From Clostridiales bacterium (GTDB lineage Bacteria > Bacillota > Clostridia > Christensenellales > Aristaeellaceae): a DNA stretch of 9,259 nucleotides. Positions 1 to 5,655 of the stretch are shown piece by piece. Location of the stretch: assembly GCA_012522875.1 (NCBI GenBank), contig JAAYJP010000190.1:1-9259 (forward strand), in the 5' to 3' direction. Made by a program: the position numbers and the translations under genes. The notes beneath the pieces are model-generated. The model was not told the origin of the DNA and made no database searches. It saw only the letters and a program-made list of their open reading frames with translations. Each line of letters starts with the position of its first letter. The stretch's first letter is position 1.

Positions 1-270
1 AACATCCAGCAGCAGGGAGGCAACATCCCGGGCATCCGTTCCGGGCAGAACACCATATCCTTCCTCAGCAGGATTTCCAAGCGGCTGACCCTGTTCGCCG
101 CCATCTTCCTGGCCGCCCTGGCCACGCTCCCCACGCTGCTTTCCGTATGGCAGAATGTGCAGATTCCTTTCGCGGCCTCCTCCATGCTCATCGCGGTTTC
201 CGTGTCGCTGGAGACGGTGCGCCAGGTGGAAGCCCAGCTGGTCATGCGCAACTACAAGGGTTTCCTGTAA
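1..270 (+). CDS. secY: Preprotein translocase subunit SecY, C-terminal part
   Basis: This is the last 89 residues of SecY, the membrane channel of the Sec translocon that exports unfolded proteins; the gene begins before the window. Visible are the conserved cytoplasmic loop with NIPGIRSGQNT (residues 9-19 of the fragment), a hydrophobic helix (LTLFAAIFLAALATLPTLL) matching the penultimate membrane segment, a short external loop, and the last helix followed by the typical C-terminal tail LETVRQVEAQLVMRNYKGFL. The usual FGGTS before the last helix reads FAASS here, a mild divergence. TAA ends the gene 21 bases before adk, which is the standard secY-adk order of the spc operon in Bacillota. Identification rests on the tail sequence and the gene order. 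Confidence 0.97.
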   Translation, partial: NIQQQGGNIPGIRSGQNTISFLSRISKRLTLFAAIFLAALATLPTLLSVWQNVQIPFAASSMLIAVSVSLETVRQVEAQLVMRNYKGFL

Positions 271-291
271 GGAGATCCCGGAGGGACTGGC

Positions 292-915
292 ATGAATATC
301 ATTTTCCTTGGCGCTCCGGGCGCCGGCAAAGGCACCCACGCCTCGCGCCTTAAGGCGGAAAAGGGCTTTCCCCAGATTTCAACCGGGGATATGCTCCGCA
401 CGAACATCGCTGAAGGCACGCCCCTGGGGCTGTCCGCCAAGCAGTTTATCGATGCGGGCGAACTGGTGCCGGACGAAGTTGTCATCGGCATGGTCAGGGA
501 ACGCCTGGCAGAGGCAGATGCCCAAAACGGTTTTGTGCTGGACGGTTTTCCCCGCACCGTGGCGCAGGCCGAGGCCCTGGCGGGCATCGCACGGATCGAT
601 GTGGTACTGAATCTGGAAGTCACTGAGGACACCGTGCTCAAACGCCTGGGCGGCAGGCGCGTATGCGCCTCCTGCGGGGCGGTGTTCCACACCTCCCGCC
701 TTGAGGATGAGTCAGTCTGCCCCCTGTGCGGCGGCAAACTCATCCAGCGGGCGGACGATGCGCCCGGGACCATCCTCCACCGGCTGGAGGTCTACCATGA
801 GCAAACCGAGCCGCTGATCGCGCATTACGCCCAGGCCGGCTTGCTGAAGAATGTCTGGGTGGACGGCGATGCCGATGAAAACTACCGGGACATCCTGCAA
901 GCGCTGGGAATTTAG
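292..915 (+). CDS. adk: Adenylate kinase, zinc-binding lid type
   Basis: Cytosolic adenylate kinase interconverts ATP plus AMP and two ADP and is essential for nucleotide balance. The 207-residue product shows the P-loop GAPGAGKGT (7-15), the AMP-binding STGDMLR (30-36), DGFPRT (84-89), the lid entry GRR (121-123) and the QRADD motif (152-156). The lid carries four cysteines (C125, C128, C143, C146) in two CxxC pairs, the structural zinc site common in Gram-positive enzymes. It is slightly shorter than the Bacillus lid, with 14 rather than 16 residues between the pairs. The ATG follows GGAGGG at 280-285 with a 6-base spacer. The gene sits between secY and map and is probably cotranscribed with both. 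The stop codon is one base before the map start, suggesting translational coupling. Confidence 0.97.
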   Translation: MNIIFLGAPGAGKGTHASRLKAEKGFPQISTGDMLRTNIAEGTPLGLSAKQFIDAGELVPDEVVIGMVRERLAEADAQNGFVLDGFPRTVAQAEALAGIARIDVVLNLEVTEDTVLKRLGGRRVCASCGAVFHTSRLEDESVCPLCGGKLIQRADDAPGTILHRLEVYHEQTEPLIAHYAQAGLLKNVWVDGDADENYRDILQALGI

Positions 916-916
916 C

Positions 917-1681
917 GTGATTTCCATCAAAAGCCCAATACAGCTGGAGAAGATGCGCCGGGCAGGCAGCCTGCTGTATGAGGTGATGCAAAAGCTCCAG
1001 GAGGCGGTACGCCCAGGGGAGAGTACTGCCGCCATCGACGCCTACGCTGAAGAACTTATCCGGCGAAGTGATGCAATTCCCTCTTTCCTGAACTACCGGG
1101 GCTTCCCGGCCTCCATCTGCGCCTCCGTTGATGATGAGGTAGTCCATGGCATCCCTTCGGATGATGTGATCCTTCAGGAAGGGAGCATCCTGAGCATCGA
1201 CTGTGGGCTGATCCTGGATGGCTGGCAGGCGGACAGCGCCATCACCGTGCCGGTGGGAGAGGTCCCTGAGCGCCTCAAGCGCCTCATCGAGGTGACCCGC
1301 AACAGTTTTTTTGAGGGCGCACGGAGGGCTGTAAGCGGCAACCGCGTGGGGGACATCGGCCACGCGGTGCAGACCCTGGCTGAAGGGCGGGGCTTCGGGG
1401 TCATCCGTGACCTGACGGGCCACGGCATCGGCCGCAGCATGCATGAGGACCCCGCAGTGCCCAACTTCGGTGAGCCGGGCCAGGGCGCCAGGCTGAAGCC
1501 GGGGATGACCCTGGCGATTGAGCCGATGATTTCCCTGGGCGGATGGCATGTGAAGCAACTGGATGACGGCTGGACCATCAAGACCCTGGACGGTTCCCCA
1601 TGCGCTCACTATGAGCACACCATCGCCGTCACTGAAGGGCTTCCTGAGATTTTTACCCTGCCCGGTTTTGCCTGGCAATGA
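917..1681 (+). CDS. map: Methionine aminopeptidase, type I
   Basis: This enzyme removes the initiator methionine from nascent proteins when the second residue is small. The 254-residue product has the full metal-binding set of type I enzymes: D95 and D106 (SIDCG and ADSA), H169 (TGHGIG), E202 (AIEP) and E233 (YEHT). It also has the substrate-binding histidines H77 (VHGIP) and H176 (MHEDP). The start is placed at GTG 917, one base after the adk stop, because the translated N-terminus (ISIKSPIQLEKMRRAG) then matches the family. An in-frame ATG at 851 lies inside adk and would add 22 unrelated residues. The ribosome binding site is weak (GGGAA at 906-910), so translation is probably coupled to adk. 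There is no N-terminal zinc-finger extension. Confidence 0.96.
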   Translation: MISIKSPIQLEKMRRAGSLLYEVMQKLQEAVRPGESTAAIDAYAEELIRRSDAIPSFLNYRGFPASICASVDDEVVHGIPSDDVILQEGSILSIDCGLILDGWQADSAITVPVGEVPERLKRLIEVTRNSFFEGARRAVSGNRVGDIGHAVQTLAEGRGFGVIRDLTGHGIGRSMHEDPAVPNFGEPGQGARLKPGMTLAIEPMISLGGWHVKQLDDGWTIKTLDGSPCAHYEHTIAVTEGLPEIFTLPGFAWQ

Positions 1682-1693
1682 GCGGGTGAAAGC

Positions 1694-1978
1694 ATGAAGC
1701 CGCAGATCAAGCCGGGGTTGGTGGTTATCTCACGCATGGGGCGTGACAAGGACAAACGCTTTGTGGTATTATGGGAAGTGGACGCTGATTTCGTCATGGT
1801 GGCGGACGGGCATAACCGCGGCATAAGCCGCCCCAAGCGAAAACGGCGTAAACATCTGCTGGCCACAAGGTACGAGTTTCCAGAGATCATTGCCCTGAAG
1901 GAACAGGGCAGGCTGACCGACTACGATTTGCGAAACGCCCTTGGCCGCCTGCAAGATACCCCACAAGACCAAGCCTGA
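1694..1978 (+). CDS. KOW-domain RNA-binding protein, ribosomal L14e-like
   Basis: This is a small basic protein of 94 residues. An N-terminal KOW/SH3-like barrel (about residues 5-45; VVISRMGRDKDKRFVVL then VMVADGHNRGI) is followed by a strongly basic patch (PKRKRRKH, 47-54) and a predicted helical tail (60-87). The family resembles archaeal and eukaryotic ribosomal L14e and occurs in many Clostridia exactly here, between map and infA. Known: KOW modules bind RNA or ribosomal proteins. Inference: a ribosome-associated or rRNA-binding role; no specific function is established that I can name. The ATG lies 12 bases after the map stop with only a weak GGGTGA upstream, so it is probably coupled to map. 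Its TGA overlaps the first base of the infA ribosome binding site. Confidence 0.9.
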   Translation: MKPQIKPGLVVISRMGRDKDKRFVVLWEVDADFVMVADGHNRGISRPKRKRRKHLLATRYEFPEIIALKEQGRLTDYDLRNALGRLQDTPQDQA

Positions 1979-1984
1979 AGGAGG
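1978..1984 (+). promoter_or_regulatory. Ribosome binding site fixing the TTG start of infA
   Basis: AAGGAGG is a full-length Shine-Dalgarno sequence. It begins on the last base of the preceding TGA stop and leaves a 7-base spacer to TTG at 1992. No in-frame ATG lies nearby: the ATG at 2005 is in another frame. This site is what identifies TTG as the true infA start. Confidence 0.85.
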
Positions 1985-1991
1985 CACATTT

Positions 1992-2213
1992 TTGTCCAAA
2001 AGCGATGTCATTGAAATCGAGGGCAGAGTAGTCGAAGCGCTGCCCAACGCCATGTTTTCCGTGGAGCTGGCCAACGGCCACCGCATCATGGCGCACATCT
2101 CCGGCAAGATGCGCATGCATTTCATCCGCATTTACCCCGGGGACCGGGTTACCATTGAGCTGTCCCCCTATGATTTAACGCGAGGCCGGATTACCTGGCG
2201 CAGCAAGAACTAA
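1992..2213 (+). CDS. infA: Translation initiation factor IF-1
   Basis: IF-1 binds the 30S A site with IF-2 and IF-3 during translation initiation. The 73-residue product is a single S1-type OB fold. It shows the family hallmarks: EIEGRVVEALPNAMFSVEL (8-26), NGHRIMAHISGKMR (28-41), a conserved IRIYPGDRVTIELSPYDL stretch (45-62) and the end GRITWRSKN. Length is within one residue of the usual 72. Translation starts at TTG, set by an AAGGAGG 7 bases upstream; TTG as the infA start may help keep expression modest. The gene lies in the canonical map-(KOW)-infA-rpmJ order, and the rpmJ ribosome binding site follows within 8 bases. Confidence 0.96.
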   Translation: MSKSDVIEIEGRVVEALPNAMFSVELANGHRIMAHISGKMRMHFIRIYPGDRVTIELSPYDLTRGRITWRSKN

Positions 2214-2237
2214 GCGAACTGAGGAGGTTAACCCCAC

Positions 2238-2351
2238 ATGAAAGTCCGTCCTTCTGTGAAGACGATCTGCGAAAAGTGCAAGATCATCAAACGCAAAGGC
2301 CATGTGATGGTCATTTGTGAGAACCCGAAGCATAAGCAAAAGCAGGGCTGA
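2238..2351 (+). CDS. rpmJ: 50S ribosomal protein L36, zinc-binding form
   Basis: L36 is the smallest large-subunit protein and binds 23S rRNA. Translation gives 37 residues beginning MKVRPSVKTICEKCK and ending KHKQKQG. It has the zinc ribbon C11, C14, C27 and H32, so this is the zinc-dependent (C+) form rather than the cysteine-free paralogue used under zinc limitation. GAGGAGGT at 2221-2228 gives a 9-base spacer to ATG. The gene lies between infA and rpsM as in most Bacillota. After its TGA comes an unusually long 145-base gap before rpsM. Confidence 0.97.
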   Translation: MKVRPSVKTICEKCKIIKRKGHVMVICENPKHKQKQG

Positions 2352-2387
2352 GGGGTTATTCCGCATGGATTGCCATTCGGGCGGCTG

Positions 2388-2405
2388 CCGGGAGCACGCT
2401 CCCGG
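2388..2405 (+). repeat. Inverted repeat (hairpin 1) upstream of rpsM
   Basis: CCGGGAG (2388-2394) and CTCCCGG (2399-2405) form a perfect 7-bp stem with a CACG loop. The following bases are ACCGTGTGG, not a U-run. This is seen directly in the sequence; its function is unknown. Confidence 0.75.
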
Positions 2406-2435
2406 ACCGTGTGGCGCCAGGATGTTGTTGTTTAA

Positions 2436-2452
2436 GCCGGGGTTTCCCCGGC
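2436..2452 (+). repeat. Inverted repeat (hairpin 2) upstream of rpsM
   Basis: GCCGGGG (2436-2442) and CCCCGGC (2446-2452) form a perfect 7-bp stem around a TTT loop, 27 bases before the rpsM ribosome binding site. It is followed by CACCCATTT and so is not a classical terminator. Its arms share the CCGGG/CCCGG core with hairpin 1. Confidence 0.75.
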
Positions 2453-2496
2453 CACCCATTTCAACGAGCAGATAAATTTGGAGGTGTTTCCAGCAC

Positions 2497-2877
2497 ATGG
2501 CACGTATATCGGGTGTTGACCTGCCCAGAGACAAGCGGGTGGAAATCGGCTTGACCTATATTTTCGGCATCGGCCTCACCACAAGCAAAAAGATCCTGGC
2601 CGAGACGGAAATCAGCCCGGACACCAGGGTCAGGGACCTGACCGAGAATGACATTTCAAAGCTGCGCGAGTACATCGAGCATCATGTGAAGGTGGAGGGT
2701 GACCTGCGCCGACAGGTGAGCCTTGACATCAAGCGCCTGGTTGAGATTGGCTCCTACCGCGGCATCCGGCATCGCCGGGGGCTCCCGGTGCGGGGACAGA
2801 ACACCAAGCAGAACGCGCGTACGCGCAAAGGCCCCAAGCGCCAGGTCACTGGCCGCAAGAAGGCTGCCGCCCGCTAA
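2497..2877 (+). CDS. rpsM: 30S ribosomal protein S13
   Basis: S13 sits in the head of the small subunit, contacts the P-site tRNA and forms intersubunit bridges. The 126-residue product shows the start MARISGVDLPRDKRV, the helical region with YIFGIGLTTSKKIL (21-34), the conserved RGIRHRRGLPVRGQ (88-101) and the basic tail (NARTRKGPKRQVTGRKKAAAR region) that reaches the P site. ATG follows GGAGGTG (2480-2486) with a 10-base spacer. It is the first gene of the alpha-type block rpsM-rpsK-rpsD-rpoA-rplQ and directly follows the structured gap after rpmJ. Confidence 0.98.
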   Translation: MARISGVDLPRDKRVEIGLTYIFGIGLTTSKKILAETEISPDTRVRDLTENDISKLREYIEHHVKVEGDLRRQVSLDIKRLVEIGSYRGIRHRRGLPVRGQNTKQNARTRKGPKRQVTGRKKAAAR

Positions 2878-2917
2878 GGCAAGAAGAGATTAGGCCCATC
2901 TGGGCACGGAGGAAGTA

Positions 2918-3316
2918 ATGGCAAAAGCCAATCTGAAGAAGGTATCGCGCAAGCGCCGTGAGAAGAAACTCGTGGAGCGCGGCATCGTGCATATCAAGTC
3001 ATCGTTCAACAACACCATCGTCACCATCACGGACACCCAGGGCAATGCCCTTTCCTGGGCTTCATCCGGCGGCATGGGGTTCAGGGGCAACAAAAAATCC
3101 ACGCCGTTCGCCGCCCAGACCGCGGCGGAAACCGCTGCCCGGGCTGCGGCCGAATTTGGCATGCGCACGGTGGAAGTGTATGTAAAGGGCCCCGGGTCCG
3201 GCCGCGAAGCCGCCATCCGCAGCCTGCAGACCGCGGGGCTTGAGGTCACCATGATCAAGGATGTGACCCCCATTCCCCACAATGGCTGCCGTCCGCCCAA
3301 GCGCAGAAGAGTGTAA
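2918..3316 (+). CDS. rpsK: 30S ribosomal protein S11
   Basis: S11 lies on the small-subunit platform near the 3' end of 16S rRNA. The 132-residue product carries a basic N-terminus, the core GIVHIKSSFNNTIVTITD (22-39), the GPGSGREAAIRSL motif (91-103) and the invariant C-terminus HNGCRPPKRRRV (121-132). The Asn-Gly pair at 122-123 is the position where E. coli S11 carries isoaspartate. GGAGG (2908-2912) precedes the ATG. A small GCCC-ATCT-GGGC hairpin (2894-2905) lies just before that site and might modestly affect translation. Confidence 0.98.
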   Translation: MAKANLKKVSRKRREKKLVERGIVHIKSSFNNTIVTITDTQGNALSWASSGGMGFRGNKKSTPFAAQTAAETAARAAAEFGMRTVEVYVKGPGSGREAAIRSLQTAGLEVTMIKDVTPIPHNGCRPPKRRRV

Positions 3317-3334
3317 GAAGGAGGTTCCGTCAAG

Positions 3335-3961
3335 ATGGCAAGAAATACCGGTTCTGTCTGCCGCATGTGCCGTCGTGAGGGCACCAAGCTCTTCCTGAAG
3401 GGCGAGAAATGCTTCTCACAGAAGTGCGCTGTGGCCAAGCGCCCCACCCCTCCCGGCCAGCATGGCCAGGCCCGCCAGCGAAAGATGAGCGAGTATGGCA
3501 TGCAGCTGCGGGAAAAACAGAAGGCGCGCCGCGCCTATGGACTGCTGGAAAACCAGTTCCGCCTTACCCATAACAAGGCGCTTAAGATGAAGGGTGTCTC
3601 CGGCGAAAACCTGCTCCAGCTGCTTGAACGCAGGCTGGATAATGTGGTGTACCGTTCGGGCCTGGCCAACTCGCGCCCCCAGTCGCGCCAGCTGGTCAAT
3701 CACGGCCATTTCCTGGTCAACGGCAAGAAGGTGGATGTCTCCTCCTACATCGTCGATGAGGGAGACGTCGTCTCCGTGCGGGATGCCAGCAAAACCAGCG
3801 AGCTGTTCAAGGCCGCCCGTGAAGGCAGCGCCCGTATCCTGCCCAAGTGGCTGAGCGTAAACGCCGAGGAACTGAAGGCCACCGTGAGCGCACTGCCTGA
3901 GCGCACCGACATCGACTTTGCGCTGCAGGAGAATATGATTATTGAGTTCTACTCCCGCTGA
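3335..3961 (+). CDS. rpsD: 30S ribosomal protein S4, zinc-binding form
   Basis: S4 is a primary 16S rRNA-binding protein that nucleates assembly of the small-subunit body; in several bacteria it also represses its own mRNA. The 208-residue product has an N-terminal zinc site (C9, C12, C26, C31), the conserved PTPPGQHGQARQRKMSEYG segment (37-55) and an S4 RNA-binding domain from about 99 to 160 (RRLDNVVYRSGLANSR, LVNHGHFLVNGKKVD). It ends IIEFYSR as expected. AAGGAGG at 3318-3324 leaves a 10-base spacer to ATG. In Bacillus subtilis rpsD stands alone elsewhere on the chromosome. Its place between rpsK and rpoA here is the arrangement of E. coli and many Clostridia. Confidence 0.98.
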   Translation: MARNTGSVCRMCRREGTKLFLKGEKCFSQKCAVAKRPTPPGQHGQARQRKMSEYGMQLREKQKARRAYGLLENQFRLTHNKALKMKGVSGENLLQLLERRLDNVVYRSGLANSRPQSRQLVNHGHFLVNGKKVDVSSYIVDEGDVVSVRDASKTSELFKAAREGSARILPKWLSVNAEELKATVSALPERTDIDFALQENMIIEFYSR

Positions 3962-4000
3962 TCCGTCGCCTGACCACACAAAACCGACGCGTCAATTGAG

Positions 4001-4005
4001 AGGAG
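4001..4005 (+). promoter_or_regulatory. Ribosome binding site favouring the GTG start of rpoA
   Basis: AGGAG lies 7 bases before GTG 4013 and 13 bases before the alternative in-frame ATG 4019. Normal spacing favours the GTG. The two starts differ by only two residues. Confidence 0.65.
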
Positions 4006-4012
4006 AAGAGCC

Positions 4013-4960
4013 GTGACCATGGAAGCCATCAGCCCGCGGATAGAGCGGGTTGCGTATCGGGAAAACGAGTTCTATGCCAACTTTGAGGTTGAGCCGCTGG
4101 AACGCGGGTTTGGGCATACGCTGGGAAACGCGCTCAGGCGCGTTCTGCTCAGCTCCCTGCCAGGCGCTGCCGTGACCAATGTCAACATCGAGGGCGTGCA
4201 GCATGAGTTTTCCACCATCCCCGGCGTCAAGGAAGACGTCACTGAGATTATCTTGAACCTGAAGGAGCTCTCCGTCCGGCTGCATGTGGATGACACCAAG
4301 CAAGTGGAGATCGAGGCTGTCGGCCCCGCCATTGTTACAGCGGGCGACATCCGGGTGGACAGCGAGGTGGAGGTGGTCAACACCGGCCTGCACATCGCCA
4401 CCCTTGCAGAAGGCGCCAGGCTCCACATGACGCTTACCATCGAGCCCGGCCGCGGCTATGTGTCCGCTGAACGCAATAAGGTGAGCGCGATGCCCATCGG
4501 GGTCATTCCCATGGACGCCATCTTTACCCCTATCCGCAAGGTAAACTATTCCGTCGAGGATACCCGCGTGGGCCAGATCACCGACTATGACAAGCTGGTA
4601 CTGGAAGTCTGGACCAACGGTTCGGTCACCCCGGAGGAGGCGATCAGCATGGCCGCCAAAATCCTCACCAGGCAGATGGGCATCTTCGCCCATCTCACCG
4701 ACCAGCCCCTGGAGCTGGCCTCCGAGCCCTCTGACGCCGAGAGCGCCGGTGCCAGCGCCGAGATGACGATTGATGAGCTGGACCTTTCCGTCCGCGCCTT
4801 CAACTGCCTCAAGCGCGCCGGCATCAATACCGTCAGCGAGCTGATCCAGAAGGACCAGGAAGACATGATGAAGGTGCGCAACCTGGGCAAGAAGAGCCTG
4901 GAAGAAGTAGAGCAGAAGCTGGCCCTCCTGGGCCTGTCCCTGCGCAAGTCCGAAGAATAA
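4013..4960 (+). CDS. rpoA: DNA-directed RNA polymerase subunit alpha
   Basis: The alpha subunit dimerises to scaffold RNA polymerase assembly and contacts promoter UP elements and activators. The 315-residue product has the N-terminal domain (about 1-230), with the assembly motif GFGHTLGNALRRVLLSSLPG (32-51) and the GYVSAERN region (148-155). A short acidic, Ala/Ser-rich linker (about 235-250) follows. The C-terminal domain has LDLSVRAFNCLKRAGI (256-271) and the helix-hairpin-helix VRNLGKKSLEEVEQKL (288-303). R261 corresponds to E. coli R265, the key DNA-contacting arginine. GTG is taken as start on ribosome binding site spacing, with ATG 4019 possible. The gene lies between rpsD and rplQ as usual. 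Confidence 0.98.
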   Translation: MTMEAISPRIERVAYRENEFYANFEVEPLERGFGHTLGNALRRVLLSSLPGAAVTNVNIEGVQHEFSTIPGVKEDVTEIILNLKELSVRLHVDDTKQVEIEAVGPAIVTAGDIRVDSEVEVVNTGLHIATLAEGARLHMTLTIEPGRGYVSAERNKVSAMPIGVIPMDAIFTPIRKVNYSVEDTRVGQITDYDKLVLEVWTNGSVTPEEAISMAAKILTRQMGIFAHLTDQPLELASEPSDAESAGASAEMTIDELDLSVRAFNCLKRAGINTVSELIQKDQEDMMKVRNLGKKSLEEVEQKLALLGLSLRKSEE

Positions 4961-5000
4961 GACAAGCCCACACGCTCAGGGCTAAGGAGGAACACCACAC

Positions 5001-5513
5001 ATGGCACAGCAACGCAAGCTTGGCTTGAGCAGCGACAAGCGAAAAGCACTTATCCGCAATCAGGTTACCAGCCTCCTCTGGCATGGCCGGATTGAAACCA
5101 GCCTGGCCCGGGCCAAGGAGGTCCGCAGGGTGGCTGAGAAAATGGTCACCCTGGCCGTGCGGGAATATGACAACACGGTGGAGGTCAAGAAAGAGTTCCA
5201 CAATGAGAAGGGGCAGATTGTCTCCATCGATGTCACCAATGACAACGCCAGCAAACTGCACGCCCGCCGCCTGATTATGAGTTATCTCTACGATCCCAAG
5301 GAGCTGCGCAAGGATGATGAATCCCGCAGCGAATACCGGGAGCGCACCCGGGATGTGAAACATCCTGTGGTGGAGAAGCTCTTCAGGGAGTATGGCCCCA
5401 AATACCGCAAGCGCAACGAGGAGAAGAACAGCGCCGGCGGTTACACACGCATCTACAAGCTGGGACCCCGCCGGGGCGATGCTTCAGAGCGCGTGTTTAT
5501 CGAGATGGTCTGA
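5001..5513 (+). CDS. rplQ: 50S ribosomal protein L17, extended form
   Basis: L17 binds 23S rRNA near the peptide exit tunnel. The N-terminus (QRKLGLSSDKRKALIRNQVTSLL region) and C-terminus (GGYTRIYKLGPRRGDASERVFIEMV region) are typical. At 170 residues the protein is about 50 longer than the E. coli or Bacillus form. The extra length is a charged segment at about 57-85 and another at about 96-118, flanking KLHARRLIMSYLYD. Comparable extended L17 proteins are familiar from clostridial genomes, so this is a lineage trait rather than a fusion. TAAGGAGG (4983-4990) gives a 10-base spacer to ATG. It is the last gene of the ribosomal superoperon and is followed 23 bases later by an intrinsic terminator. 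Confidence 0.97.
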   Translation: MAQQRKLGLSSDKRKALIRNQVTSLLWHGRIETSLARAKEVRRVAEKMVTLAVREYDNTVEVKKEFHNEKGQIVSIDVTNDNASKLHARRLIMSYLYDPKELRKDDESRSEYRERTRDVKHPVVEKLFREYGPKYRKRNEEKNSAGGYTRIYKLGPRRGDASERVFIEMV

Positions 5514-5536
5514 AACCTCCCCAGTTCATCACCCGC

Positions 5537-5564
5537 AAGCTGCCGCATATCCGGCGGCTTTTTT
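5537..5564 (+). terminator. Intrinsic terminator after rplQ
   Basis: A 9-bp stem, AAGCTGCCG (5537-5545) with CGGCGGCTT (5552-5560) including one G-U pair, closes the loop CATATC. A run of six T follows (5559-5564). It lies 23 bases after the rplQ stop and ends the ribosomal superoperon. Confidence 0.88.
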
Positions 5565-5588
5565 GATGCTTTCCTTTTTACGAAGGGA

Positions 5589-5617
5589 TTGCGCGGCAAA
5601 CCATTCTTTGCTATACT
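5589..5617 (+). promoter_or_regulatory. Sigma-A-like promoter of the radical SAM / DUF4130 operon
   Basis: The -10 element TATACT (5612-5617; 5 of 6 matches to consensus) lies 17 bases downstream of a weak -35, TTGCGC (5589-5594; 3 of 6). The predicted transcription start is near 5624, which coincides with the LexA box. It is located between the rplQ terminator and the next gene, as needed for an independent transcription unit. Confidence 0.7.
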
Positions 5618-5624
5618 CAAAAAC

Positions 5625-5638
5625 AGAACAAATGTTCT
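5625..5638 (+). promoter_or_regulatory. LexA (SOS) operator
   Basis: AGAAC-AAAT-GTTCT is a palindrome with 5-base perfect arms. It contains GAAC-N4-GTTC, the core of the Gram-positive LexA/DinR box. It begins 8 bases after the -10 element, covering the likely transcription start, where bound LexA would block RNA polymerase. It ends 17 bases before the start codon. Operator identity follows from the known consensus; binding is inferred. DNA damage would be expected to induce the downstream pair. Confidence 0.82.
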
Positions 5639-5655
5639 TTTATTGAGGTGGCATG

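Larger units (their letters stand above)
2352..2496 (+). promoter_or_regulatory. Structured non-coding leader between rpmJ and rpsM
   Basis: This 145-base non-coding gap is larger than any other within the ribosomal block. It holds two perfect GC-rich hairpins (2388-2405 and 2436-2452), a self-complementary TGGCGCCA (2412-2419) between them, and the rpsM ribosome binding site GGAGGTG (2480-2486). Neither hairpin has a U-tract, so they do not look like terminators. The arms can also pair between hairpins (2387-2392 with 2447-2452, and 2401-2405 with 2437-2441), so two folds are possible. Known: in E. coli, ribosomal protein S4 represses the alpha operon through a pseudoknot just upstream of rpsM. 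Inference: this could be an analogous leader, since rpsD (S4) lies in the same transcription unit here. An mRNA-processing role is also possible. Confidence 0.4.

Noticed and set aside
851..916. Upstream in-frame ATG for map
   Set aside because: It would add 22 residues encoded inside adk with no similarity to methionine aminopeptidases; GTG 917 gives the family N-terminus.
740..1678. Long open frame on the minus strand across adk and map (312 codons)
   Set aside because: It is antisense to two well-recognised genes, has no recognisable protein features, and is explained by GC-rich codon usage on the plus strand.
1743..1772. Promoter-like pair GTGACA - 18 bases - TATTAT inside the KOW gene
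   Set aside because: Both hexamers match the consensus at 5 of 6 positions, but the pair lies within a coding region of a tightly packed operon and such matches arise by chance. It could be an internal promoter for infA onward, but the sequence alone does not support the call.
2388..2452. Hairpins after rpmJ as intrinsic terminators
   Set aside because: Neither stem is followed by a U-tract on either strand, and the downstream rpsM block has no convincing promoter in the gap, so read-through is expected.
3992..4693. Long minus-strand open frame (233 codons) opposite rpoA
   Set aside because: It mirrors the rpoA codon pattern, has no identifiable motif, and lies antisense to an essential gene.
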